From contig NZ_CP176366.1 in the NCBI RefSeq assembly GCF_046244385.1, positions 2,914,001 to 2,978,000 of the forward strand: a stretch of DNA of 64,000 bases. The letters are read 5' to 3'. Below, one piece after another: positions 54,277 through 63,001 of the stretch. Within the stretch, counting starts at the first letter, position 1; each line of letters opens with the position of its first letter. Source of the DNA: Methanospirillum stamsii. Lineage in GTDB: Archaea; Halobacteriota; Methanomicrobia; Methanomicrobiales; Methanospirillaceae. The position numbers and the translations under genes were made by a program. The notes beneath the pieces were generated by a model. The model did no database searches, had not been told where the DNA came from, and saw nothing but the letters and a program-made list of their open reading frames with translations.

Positions 54277-55700
54277 TGGAAGAGAGAGAGACGATAATCG
54301 GTCTTGAAATCCATTGTCAGCTTGATACCCGGTCAAAGATGTTTTGTGGTTGTTCGACCGATTTTCGCGATGATGAACCGAATACTCACACATGTCCGGT
54401 CTGTCTTGGTCTTCCGGGCAGTATGCCGATGGTCAATAAGCGGGCCATTGAGTTTGCCCTGAAAGTGGCCAAGGCATTAAACTGTGCAATTAACGAGGAG
54501 TCAGAGTTTTCCCGGAAGAATTACTTTTATCCGGACCTGGATAAAGCATACCAGATAACCCAGTACGATAAACCCCTGGCCGAATGGGGAAAACTCCTTA
54601 TCGATGGGGATAATGGTGAGAGGGAGATCCGGATTACCCGTATTCATCTTGAGGAAGATCCAGGTCGTTCGGTTCATATGGGAACAACAGACCGGGGAAA
54701 GTATACTCTTATAGATTATAACCGTGCAGGTATCCCGCTTATCGAGATTGTTACTGAGCCGGATCTGCGGTCACCTAAAGAAGCCAGAAAATTTCTGAAT
54801 AAACTCCGGGCAACTCTCGAGTACCTGAACGTGTTTGATTCGGAAAAAGAGGGTTCTCTTCGTGTGGATGCAAACATCTCGCTCAAGGGTTCAGAGCGTG
54901 TTGAGGTCAAGAATATCTCCTCCTATAAGGGTGTTGAGAAGGCCCTGACTTTTGAAGTGACCAGGCAGAGAAATCTCATCCGTCGTGGACAGCGGATTGC
55001 AAGAGAGACAAGGCATTTTGTAGAGGCACGGGGCGTTACTACTTCTTCCCGTTCAAAAGAAGAAGAGAATGATTACCGGTATTTCCCGGAACCTGATCTT
55101 CTTCCACTCCGGGTCGCTTCCTGGGTTGATGCAATAGATCTTCCTGAACTTCCTGATGCACGCCGGGAGAGGTTTGTCTCCCAGTATGGGATATCTTCGG
55201 AGCATGCAAAGACCCTGACCGGGGGGCTTAAACTTGCAGAGTTTTATGAAGCGGTTGCACCGGCAGATCCGGCCCTTGCGGCGACATGGACTGCAGATTA
55301 TCTGCTTGGTGAACTCAATTACCGTGACTTTACCATTGAGGCAATGCCACGGGAACTCTTTAAAGAACTGATAACTCTGGTCAAGGGGGATGCAATTACT
55401 GATAAGTCAGCAGTTGAAATCCTTCGAATCATTCTTGATGCTGTAAAAGAAGGAAAAGAGCCCGAGCGTCCACAGGCAATTGTTGACCGTCTGGGTCTTG
55501 CCAAGTCAAGCGGTGACCAGGTAACACAGATGATTGACGAGGTTATTGTAGAACAACCTGCAGCGGTCGCCGACTATTATGCCGGAAAGATGCAGGCTCT
55601 CAATTTCCTTGTCGGACAAGTCATGAAAAAGTGTCGGGGTCGTGCAGATCCTGGTCATCTGAATATCCTTCTTAAAGAAAAACTAGACAAGAAGGTCTGA
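54276..55700 (+). CDS. gatB: Aspartyl/glutamyl-tRNA amidotransferase subunit B
   Basis: A 474-residue GatB. The cradle domain starts IIGLEIHCQLDTRSKMFCGC, with the zinc cysteines continuing as CPVCLGLPGSMP. Later ISLKGSERVEVKNISSYKG and RYFPEPDLLP are conserved. The C-terminal YqeY-like tRNA-binding domain holds the tail (VGQVMKKCRGRADPG). It phosphorylates and amidates the misacylated aminoacyl group on the tRNA. Overlaps the gatA stop. Confidence 0.97.
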   Translation: MEERETIIGLEIHCQLDTRSKMFCGCSTDFRDDEPNTHTCPVCLGLPGSMPMVNKRAIEFALKVAKALNCAINEESEFSRKNYFYPDLDKAYQITQYDKPLAEWGKLLIDGDNGEREIRITRIHLEEDPGRSVHMGTTDRGKYTLIDYNRAGIPLIEIVTEPDLRSPKEARKFLNKLRATLEYLNVFDSEKEGSLRVDANISLKGSERVEVKNISSYKGVEKALTFEVTRQRNLIRRGQRIARETRHFVEARGVTTSSRSKEEENDYRYFPEPDLLPLRVASWVDAIDLPELPDARRERFVSQYGISSEHAKTLTGGLKLAEFYEAVAPADPALAATWTADYLLGELNYRDFTIEAMPRELFKELITLVKGDAITDKSAVEILRIILDAVKEGKEPERPQAIVDRLGLAKSSGDQVTQMIDEVIVEQPAAVADYYAGKMQALNFLVGQVMKKCRGRADPGHLNILLKEKLDKKV

Positions 55701-55704
55701 TACC

Positions 55705-58500
55705 ATGCACCTGATAATTGCCGAAAAAAATATTGCAGCAAACCGGATTGCCCAGATACTATCCGGAAAAGACAAGGTTTCGGCAAAGAAGGAGAGTGGA
55801 GTGAATGTATACACCTTTGGAGAAAAGACATCTGTCGGACTTCGCGGTCATGTTGTCGAGGTCGATTTTGTTGAAGGGTATACCAACTGGCGTTCAGAAG
55901 AACGCCCTCCCCGCTCCTTAATCGATGCCGGGACCATCAAGCGTCCCACAGAACCGGCAATCGTAAAACTTATTCAAAAGATTGCAAAGAAAGCAAACCG
56001 TATTACGATTGCCACTGATTTTGATACCGAAGGAGAACTTATCGGGAAAGAGGCATATGAACTGGTAAGAGCCGTAAATCCCAAGGTTCCGGTAGACAGG
56101 GCACGTTTTTCGGCAATCACCAGGGAAGAGATAAACCGGGCTTTTTCAGAGCCTGCAGAGATAGATTTTGACCTTGCTGCCGCTGGGGAAGCAAGACAGG
56201 TGGTAGATCTTATCTGGGGAGCTTCCCTTACCCGGTTTATTTCTCTTGCAGCAAAACGCGGTGGAGGAAATATTCTCTCCGTTGGCCGGGTTCAGTCTCC
56301 TACTCTTGCAATGATTGTTGACCGGGAACGGGAGATTGAATCTTTTATTCCTGAACCATACTGGGAGATATCTCTTACTTCAGAAAAAGACGGAGAGATT
56401 ATTGAGGCACGTCATGCTGAAGGGCGGTTTACCGATAAAACCCTTGCAGATGCTGCGTATGCAGGGACAAAAGATCCTCTATTAGTCACCGAAGTAAAAG
56501 AAGGAAAGCGGGTTGACCGTGCTCCTACACCATTTGATACAACCGGATTCATCGTTGCTGCGGCACGAATCGGATATTCTGCAGCAAATGCGATGAGAGT
56601 TGCAGAAGAACTGTACATGAACGGATTTATCTCATATCCGCGTACAGACAACACTATCTATCCACCTTCTTTAAATCTGGACAATATCCTTTCCACCCTT
56701 GAAAAGACCCGGTTTGCCCCTGATGTTGAATGGGTCAAGAAGAACCGGCGGAAGAAACCTACCGAAGGAAAAAAATCGTCCACTGACCACCCGCCAATTC
56801 ATCCGACCGGGGTTGCAACACCTGAACAACTGGGTGAAAACTGGAAACTCTATGAACTCGTGGTCCGGCGATTCCTTGCCACTCTCTCTCCGGACGCTGA
56901 ATGGGCTACCATGCGTATCAACATGGACGCTTCCGGTCAGGGGTATATCGCAACCGGTTCTCGTCTTATCGATGCCGGATGGCGTACTGTTTACCCGTAC
57001 TCCGAAGCCAAGGACACGTTTCTTCCGGTTGTGAAAAAAGGAGAGAGATTAAAGATACAGGATCTCAACCTTGAAGAAAAGCAGACTCAGCCGCCGCCGC
57101 GGTATTCCCAGAGTAAACTTATTCAGGTTATGGAGGAACTCGGTCTTGGAACCAAATCAACAAGGCATGAGGTCATTCAGAAATTAATCTCCCGTAAATA
57201 TATCGAAGGAAATCCTCTTCGTCCTACTCTGGTTGGTAAAGCCGTAACCGATTCACTGGAAGCTCATGCCTCCACCATAACCCGGCCGGACATGACCCAG
57301 AAACTGGAACAGTCGATGGAGGCCATTAAGGTTAGACATCAGTCCAGGGATGTGGTGGTGGACGACTCACGCAAGATGCTGCACCAGGTTTTTAATGAAC
57401 TTGAACCAAACCAGGCAGTTATCGGGCAGGAGATAATGGGTCAGACCGATGAGGAACTGACTCTTGGGCCCTGTCCTGTGTGTGGCAAAGATCTTCGTAT
57501 CCGGAGAAAAGGCGGTTCACAATTCATCGGGTGTAATGGCTATCCGGATTGCACGTTTAATATCTCTCTTCCCGGAACGATGTGGGGTTCTGCTATCCGG
57601 ACAAAAAAGGTATGTGACATCCATAACCTCTATCATGTCAGTCTGATTGCAAAAGGAGCCCGGCCATGGGAGATGGGATGTCCCCTCTGCCAGCTCATCG
57701 AGCAGCAGAAAGAACACTATGCCAAAATGCCTTCCATGACCGAAGCATTGCAGAAGAAATTCCTGGATGGGAAGATATTTTCCCTGTATGATCTCACCCG
57801 GACTGACCCTGCTGTATTGGTCAAAAGAACTGGTGTTACCGGAAAGCAGGCAGATACTCTCATCAGGGAAGCAAATGATGTGCTTGACTTCATCCGCAAA
57901 CGTTCTGAATGTAAAAAGTTTATGAAACAGTTTGTCCCTCCGAAACGAGGCCGGAGTCACAGCAAAGTCATGAACGGTTTTGCAGAGTGCGGAATAAACA
58001 GTATCGGAGATATTGTTACGAGTTCTCATGATCTCCTGAAAAAAAGTGGTCTTTCTGATGAAGAGGCAAAGACTCTCAAGAATGAGGCCGGCCTTCTCAT
58101 CGCAAAACAGCAACTAAAAGATATGGGAATTCCTGCAATTTCACTCAAAAAATATCATGAGGCTGGATTTATTACTCCTGAACAGATATTTGCCAGTCAT
58201 CCGGCGATTTTATCACATAAATGTGGTATTTCAATTGATACGGTAAATAAACATCTGACCCTTATCGCCAGTGCTTTGAATAAACCTGCTCCGGAAAAGA
58301 TATCAAAAAAACAGTTTGAATCCGGACGGGAGGAACTCCTTTCAATTCCGGATATCAGTGAAACTGCTCTTTTAAAACTTTATCAGGCAGGAATCATTGA
58401 TAAAAAATCTCTCCGGACTGCAAATCCGGTTGGGGTTATAAAAAATTCCGGATTATCGAAAGATATGGTATACAAGATTCGGGAAGCTGCCCAGGGATAA
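55705..58500 (+). CDS. topA: DNA topoisomerase I (type IA)
   Basis: 931 residues. The TOPRIM domain opens LIIAEKNIAANRIAQIL and contains ATDFDTEGELIG (about 104-113). The catalytic Tyr is in FISYPRTDNTIYP (about 311). A four-Cys zinc ribbon follows the core (CPVCGKDLRIRRKGG with CNGYPDC, about 590-615). The C-terminal 250 residues form repeated helix-hairpin-helix units (LVKRTGVTGKQADTLI, LLKKSGLSDEEAKTL, VIKNSGLSKDMVYKI). It relaxes negative supercoils. It starts 4 bp after gatB. Confidence 0.96.
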   Translation: MHLIIAEKNIAANRIAQILSGKDKVSAKKESGVNVYTFGEKTSVGLRGHVVEVDFVEGYTNWRSEERPPRSLIDAGTIKRPTEPAIVKLIQKIAKKANRITIATDFDTEGELIGKEAYELVRAVNPKVPVDRARFSAITREEINRAFSEPAEIDFDLAAAGEARQVVDLIWGASLTRFISLAAKRGGGNILSVGRVQSPTLAMIVDREREIESFIPEPYWEISLTSEKDGEIIEARHAEGRFTDKTLADAAYAGTKDPLLVTEVKEGKRVDRAPTPFDTTGFIVAAARIGYSAANAMRVAEELYMNGFISYPRTDNTIYPPSLNLDNILSTLEKTRFAPDVEWVKKNRRKKPTEGKKSSTDHPPIHPTGVATPEQLGENWKLYELVVRRFLATLSPDAEWATMRINMDASGQGYIATGSRLIDAGWRTVYPYSEAKDTFLPVVKKGERLKIQDLNLEEKQTQPPPRYSQSKLIQVMEELGLGTKSTRHEVIQKLISRKYIEGNPLRPTLVGKAVTDSLEAHASTITRPDMTQKLEQSMEAIKVRHQSRDVVVDDSRKMLHQVFNELEPNQAVIGQEIMGQTDEELTLGPCPVCGKDLRIRRKGGSQFIGCNGYPDCTFNISLPGTMWGSAIRTKKVCDIHNLYHVSLIAKGARPWEMGCPLCQLIEQQKEHYAKMPSMTEALQKKFLDGKIFSLYDLTRTDPAVLVKRTGVTGKQADTLIREANDVLDFIRKRSECKKFMKQFVPPKRGRSHSKVMNGFAECGINSIGDIVTSSHDLLKKSGLSDEEAKTLKNEAGLLIAKQQLKDMGIPAISLKKYHEAGFITPEQIFASHPAILSHKCGISIDTVNKHLTLIASALNKPAPEKISKKQFESGREELLSIPDISETALLKLYQAGIIDKKSLRTANPVGVIKNSGLSKDMVYKIREAAQG

Positions 58501-58570
58501 TACTGGTCTTCCCGAACGTATTTCAGTAATGACCTAAGAAGGTATACAGCACTTTAGAGGACAGGTACCT

Positions 58571-59257
58571 ATGCATACGAAATGGAAGACCTGGGCACAT
58601 GTTACCAAGCTTGACCCGGACAAACATCTGACTGAAGACGAGATCGCAGAGATTGCAACAAGCGGGACAGATGCTCTTATTCTTTCCGGAACACTCAATA
58701 TCACCCAGGAAAATATGTCGGAGCTGCGTGACCAGGTGAAAGAATATGGTCTGCCACTGGTTGTGGAACCTGCAGGTCCTGAGTCCGTTGTATTTGAAGG
58801 AATTGACCTTCTGTATGTTGCAAGTGTGATGAATACTCAAGATGCCAGGTGGATTGTTGGAAAACACCGTGAATGGGCGATGAACCCGTCTATTGTCTGG
58901 GATAAGGTTATTCCGGAAGCATACATTGTCCTCAACCCAAACTCAGCCGTTGGAAGAGTCACCGGTGCAGACTGCTCGATATCCGGACAGGAAGCTGCCG
59001 CATATGCATCAGTTGCGGATCATTACTTTAAATTCCCGATAGTTTATGTTGAATATAGCGGGATGTATGGAAATCCGGAAATTGTCCGTGAAGTTTCAAA
59101 AGCAATCGATAATGCCGTGCTTTATTATGGCGGGGGTATTGATTCCGGTGAAAAAGCGGCAGAAATGACAAAATATGCGGATACTATCGTTGTCGGGAAT
59201 GCTGTTTATGATAAGGGAGTAAAGACCCTTCTCGAAACTGTTCAGGCTGTTTCGTAA
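58571..59257 (+). CDS. Geranylgeranylglyceryl phosphate synthase
   Basis: A 228-residue PcrB/GGGPS-type TIM barrel. It joins geranylgeranyl diphosphate to sn-glycerol 1-phosphate, the first committed step of archaeal ether lipids. Markers: WAHVTKLDPDKHLTEDE at the N-terminus with the metal-binding Asp, GTDALILSGTLN, YIVLNPNSAVGRVTGAD, VYVEYSGMYG and the phosphate-binding YYGGGIDSGEKA and VVGNAVYDKG. The length and YVEYSGMYG favour GGGPS over bacterial heptaprenyl PcrB. Its presence is strong evidence for an archaeal host. Confidence 0.95.
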   Translation: MHTKWKTWAHVTKLDPDKHLTEDEIAEIATSGTDALILSGTLNITQENMSELRDQVKEYGLPLVVEPAGPESVVFEGIDLLYVASVMNTQDARWIVGKHREWAMNPSIVWDKVIPEAYIVLNPNSAVGRVTGADCSISGQEAAAYASVADHYFKFPIVYVEYSGMYGNPEIVREVSKAIDNAVLYYGGGIDSGEKAAEMTKYADTIVVGNAVYDKGVKTLLETVQAVS

Positions 59258-59266
59258 AAATTTTTT

Positions 59267-60025
59267 ATGCCACACGTCCGGATTGTCCTTGTAGAACCAC
59301 TTTATGAAGGAAATGTGGGATTTGCTGCCAGGGTGATGAAAAATTTCGGGTTCACTGATCTCATCCTGGTAAACCCCTGTACCATTGGAAATGAAGCAAA
59401 AATCAGGGCATCACATGCTGATGATGTCCTGTCCGGTGCAAAGGTCATGACCCTTGAAGAGGTTTTTGCATCCTCTCACCGGATTGTTGCAACTACCGGA
59501 TCACTCTCTTATTCTGCCTGTCATCCGACCAGGATGCCTTTTTATTCTCCCAAAGAACTCCGGGACCTGGTTGGTGAACTGGATGGGACCATCTCAATAC
59601 TGTTTGGAAGAGAAAACTGGGGATTATCAAACGAAGAGGTGAGAAGGGCAGACATTATCTGCACAATTCCTACATCTTCGATATATCCGATAATTAATCT
59701 CTCTCATGCGGTCGGTGTCATCTGTTATGAACTGGCAGATCTTCCAAAAGCCATGATTCCTCTTGCAACGGTTGAGGAGATGGATCATCTCTACGAACAT
59801 ATTGACCAGTACCTTGACCTTGTTGATCATCCCGGATTTAAGCGTGAATCAACCATGACGCTTATCAGGCGGGTGCTAGGGAGATGTAACCTGACCTGGA
59901 GGGAATGCACTACAATACATGGACTTCTCCGGCGCTCTGAATGGCATTTTTCTCCGCCGAATGGTGAAAAGTTCCAGGACCCCTCTGATGATCCTCTCAA
60001 TGCAGATGGGAATGATAAACTGTAA
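59267..60025 (+). CDS. trmJ: SpoU/TrmJ-type RNA 2'-O-methyltransferase
   Basis: 252 residues with a SPOUT knot. It begins VRIVLVEPLYEGNVGFAARV (motif 1), has SILFGRENWGLSNEE (motif 2) and IPTSSIYPIINLSHAVGVIC (motif 3 with the SAM-binding knot). The C-terminal 90 residues form a helical extension as in TrmJ, which methylates tRNA position 32. The exact RNA target is inferred. It begins 9 bp after the GGGP synthase gene. Confidence 0.9.
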   Translation: MPHVRIVLVEPLYEGNVGFAARVMKNFGFTDLILVNPCTIGNEAKIRASHADDVLSGAKVMTLEEVFASSHRIVATTGSLSYSACHPTRMPFYSPKELRDLVGELDGTISILFGRENWGLSNEEVRRADIICTIPTSSIYPIINLSHAVGVICYELADLPKAMIPLATVEEMDHLYEHIDQYLDLVDHPGFKRESTMTLIRRVLGRCNLTWRECTTIHGLLRRSEWHFSPPNGEKFQDPSDDPLNADGNDKL

Positions 60026-60047
60026 TCCGGCACAATAGAATCGGTAC

Positions 60048-60605
60048 ATGATCCTTGTTGACTGGCAGATCACCGATCGGATCGAACGGGGATATATCGG
60101 TATTGAGCCATATAATCCGGAATTAGTCCAACCAAATTCAATAGATATCCGGCTTGGAAACCATTTTGTGTGGTATACTCCAAGTGATGATGTAATCGAT
60201 CCTTACGTCCGCGAGTCTGTAACAGGCGATACAGAGGAGATGACCGCTGATAGTATTGTTCTTCATCCCGGGCAATTTGTGCTTGCAGAGACATTAGAGG
60301 CAATACGTCTTCCTGATAATATTGTGGCAAGCATTGAAGGAAAAAGCAGTATTGCACGGCTTGGTGTTGAGCTTCACCAGACCGGAGGATGGATTGACGC
60401 TGGTTTTGCAGGTAGTATCACTCTTGAGATGTGTAATGTGAACCACCGCCCGGTGAGAATGCATGCAGGAATGCCCATCGGTCAGCTTGTTTTTTATACG
60501 ACTGAACGTGCTCTTTGTCCGTATAATTCTAAAAAGGATGCAAAATACCTGCATCAGCGTCAAGCCACTCTTTCCCGGTATTATGAGAATAAAAAGAGGG
60601 TCTGA
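60048..60605 (+). CDS. dcd: dCTP deaminase
   Basis: A 185-residue trimeric dUTPase-fold enzyme. Markers are NSIDIRLGNHFVWY, GQFVLAETLEAIRLPDNIV, GKSSIARLGVELHQTGGWID with the catalytic residues, and the family block AGFAGSITLEMCNVN. It turns dCTP into dUTP, or straight to dUMP in bifunctional archaeal forms, which cannot be told apart here. It starts 22 bp after the methyltransferase gene. Confidence 0.95.
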   Translation: MILVDWQITDRIERGYIGIEPYNPELVQPNSIDIRLGNHFVWYTPSDDVIDPYVRESVTGDTEEMTADSIVLHPGQFVLAETLEAIRLPDNIVASIEGKSSIARLGVELHQTGGWIDAGFAGSITLEMCNVNHRPVRMHAGMPIGQLVFYTTERALCPYNSKKDAKYLHQRQATLSRYYENKKRV

Positions 60606-60704
60606 TAATACCCTGTTTTCATTTCTGATTTCTCTGAAAACCTACGGGGTTTTATACCTCATAAACGTCAACATATATGGATATTGTACTTGGAGACCTG
60701 ATTC

Positions 60705-62537
60705 ATGCGCCTTCTTTTAATTCATTCAGATTTCATTGAATACGAAGCAAAGAAAAAGACGAAAATTGCTGAAGACCCCTGTAGTCCATCCGGGAGGCTT
60801 GAAGAAGCCCTGGTGGCTTTTTGTGCGGTTGAGTCACCTGATGCCGATGGTATCGATGATGTTGTCAATCAGACAGTTGCAGCAATTAGTGAAATGGCAG
60901 GTAAAGTTGAATGTAACCGGGTGATGGTGTATCCATATGCACACCTTTCATCAGATCTTGCAGCTCCTGACCTTGCCGTTGCTGCGCTGAAATCAATAGA
61001 AGAGGCTTTGGATAAGGCCGGACATGAGGTGAAGCGAGCTCCCTTTGGTTGGTACAAGTCATTTTCACTTTCCTGCAAAGGACATCCGCTCAGTGAACTT
61101 TCCCGGTCTATTACTCCCTCTGAAGATGCCGTAAAACCGGAAAAAAAGCACATTGAACATAAATTCTTTGTTATGACTCCGGACGGAAATGTCCATGAAG
61201 TAAAAGAGTTTCTTGATGATTCTCCTTTTGCGTCACTTATCAAAAAGGAGATAGGAACCGCCGTTCCGGTGGGTGGAGAACCGGTCCACGTCGACCTCAT
61301 GCGGTCAAAGGAGTTCGTGGACTATGAGCCGGTCTCTGACGTCGGTCATCTCAGGTGGCTTCCGCGTGGAAAACTGGTCCGCGATCTTCTTGCAGATTAT
61401 GCACTCTCACTGGTTCTTGATTACGGGGCAAGTCCGGTCGAGACTCCGGTCATGTATGACCTTGCTGACAAGGCAATCTATGAGCATGCAGATAAGTTCG
61501 GTGAACGGCAGTACAGGTTCAAGTCCGGAAACCGGAATATGATGCTCCGGTTTGCAGCATGTTTTGGTATGTTTACCACGATGCGGAGTATGCATATCTC
61601 ACCAAACCACCTGCCAATGAAGATGTACGAACTCTCCACCTATTCATTCCGGCATGAACAGAAAGGAGAAGTTATCGGGCTGAAAAGGCTTCGTGCATTT
61701 ACCATGCCGGATATGCATTCCCTGTGCAAGGATCTTGAGAATGCCCTGAGTTGTTTTGAAGAACAACTTGCCATCGGATGGAAAACCGGTCGTGACTTTG
61801 GAACCCAGCTCGTAGCCGTGTTCCGGTGTACAGAGGAGTTTTACAAAGAGCACGAGGCTTGGATTAAGAAGATTGTCAAGGAATCCGATGTTCCCATGCT
61901 TATTGAAACCCTCTCTGACCGTGTTCATTACTGGATTGCAAAAGTTGACCTTGCAGCAATTGACGGGCAGAACCGTCCGATTGAAAACCCGACCGTTCAG
62001 ATTGATGTTGAGAGTTCAAAGCGGTTCGGGATTAAATATCACCTTGCCGACGGGACTGAAGTGTTCCCACCAATTCTGCATTGTTCACCAACCGGGTCTG
62101 TTGAACGGGTGTTCTGTGCAATTCTGGAAAATACCGTAAATCAGAAGGTTGCCCACCTTCCAACCTGGCTCACCCCGACCCAGGTGCGGGTAATTCCGGT
62201 CACGGACAATCACCTGGCATATGCAAATGACCTTGCAGATAAACTTACCAAGGCACATGTCCGGGTGGATGTTGATGACCGGGACGACTCTTTAAATAAG
62301 AAGATTCGTGCAGCCGGAATGGACTGGGTTTCTTATGTCATCGTTGTTGGAGATAACGAAGTTTCGTCCGGCAACCTGACTGTCACTGTCCGGGCACAGT
62401 CAGAACCGAATAAACCACATAAGATCTCCTGCAGCTCTGACAAACTGGTTGAAATGATACATGAAGAGACTGCAGAAATGCCCTACAGGCCGATGTATAC
62501 TCCCCGTATGCTCTCGTTAAACCCAAGATATATTTAA
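60705..62537 (+). CDS. thrS: Threonyl-tRNA synthetase, archaeal type
   Basis: A 610-residue class II synthetase. The N-terminal 145 residues are the archaeal editing domain (RLLLIHSDFIEYEAKKKTK; MVYPYAHLSSDLA) related to D-aminoacyl-tRNA deacylases, not the bacterial TGS/N2 region. The catalytic core has SFRHEQKGEVIGLKRLRAFT (motif 2) and a Cys in RFAACFGMF for the zinc. HCSPTGSVERVFCAILE is motif 3. The C-terminal anticodon-binding domain follows (QVRVIPVTDNHLAYANDLAD). Confidence 0.97.
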   Translation: MRLLLIHSDFIEYEAKKKTKIAEDPCSPSGRLEEALVAFCAVESPDADGIDDVVNQTVAAISEMAGKVECNRVMVYPYAHLSSDLAAPDLAVAALKSIEEALDKAGHEVKRAPFGWYKSFSLSCKGHPLSELSRSITPSEDAVKPEKKHIEHKFFVMTPDGNVHEVKEFLDDSPFASLIKKEIGTAVPVGGEPVHVDLMRSKEFVDYEPVSDVGHLRWLPRGKLVRDLLADYALSLVLDYGASPVETPVMYDLADKAIYEHADKFGERQYRFKSGNRNMMLRFAACFGMFTTMRSMHISPNHLPMKMYELSTYSFRHEQKGEVIGLKRLRAFTMPDMHSLCKDLENALSCFEEQLAIGWKTGRDFGTQLVAVFRCTEEFYKEHEAWIKKIVKESDVPMLIETLSDRVHYWIAKVDLAAIDGQNRPIENPTVQIDVESSKRFGIKYHLADGTEVFPPILHCSPTGSVERVFCAILENTVNQKVAHLPTWLTPTQVRVIPVTDNHLAYANDLADKLTKAHVRVDVDDRDDSLNKKIRAAGMDWVSYVIVVGDNEVSSGNLTVTVRAQSEPNKPHKISCSSDKLVEMIHEETAEMPYRPMYTPRMLSLNPRYI

Positions 62538-62584
62538 CTTTTTTTCTCCAAAATATTGATTACTTCAAACTTCCATTTCCTCAC

Positions 62585-63001
62585 ATGGCAAAAAAGCGGC
62601 TCGCCGTCATTGACGCCGACCGTTGTGTCGGGTGCCAGTCCTGTATGTTTGCCTGCACCCGGAGACTGGGCTTTGGTGGAGTTGGCAAATCAGCCATTCA
62701 TGTCAGTTCAGTTGGCGGAATAGAACGGGGTTTTTCTGTCCGGGTATGCAGAGCATGTCCGGATCCCCCTTGTATCCGTCTCTGTCCTGAAGATGCCCTG
62801 GTTCTTCGTCCGGGAGGGGGAGTAATTCTTCATAAGGATAGGTGTACCGGTTGTGGTTCTTGTCTTGATGGGTGTATTATTGGCGCCATTTCCTGGGATA
62901 AGGAAGAAAATCATCCGGTCATTTGTATTTATTGTGGTTATTGCGCCAATTATTGTCCTTATGGGGTAATTGAACTACAGGAGGTGAATCCTGATGATTA
63001 A
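62585..63001 (+). CDS. Polyferredoxin-like 4Fe-4S protein
   Basis: 138 residues with several 4Fe-4S motifs: CVGCQSCMFAC near the N-terminus, CRACPDPPCIRLC, CTGCGSCLDGC, and CIYCGYCANYC at the end. That is enough for four clusters, as in DMSO-reductase/HycB-type electron carriers. It overlaps by 8 bp with the following aldehyde oxidoreductase gene and presumably accepts its electrons. Confidence 0.93.
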   Translation: MAKKRLAVIDADRCVGCQSCMFACTRRLGFGGVGKSAIHVSSVGGIERGFSVRVCRACPDPPCIRLCPEDALVLRPGGGVILHKDRCTGCGSCLDGCIIGAISWDKEENHPVICIYCGYCANYCPYGVIELQEVNPDD

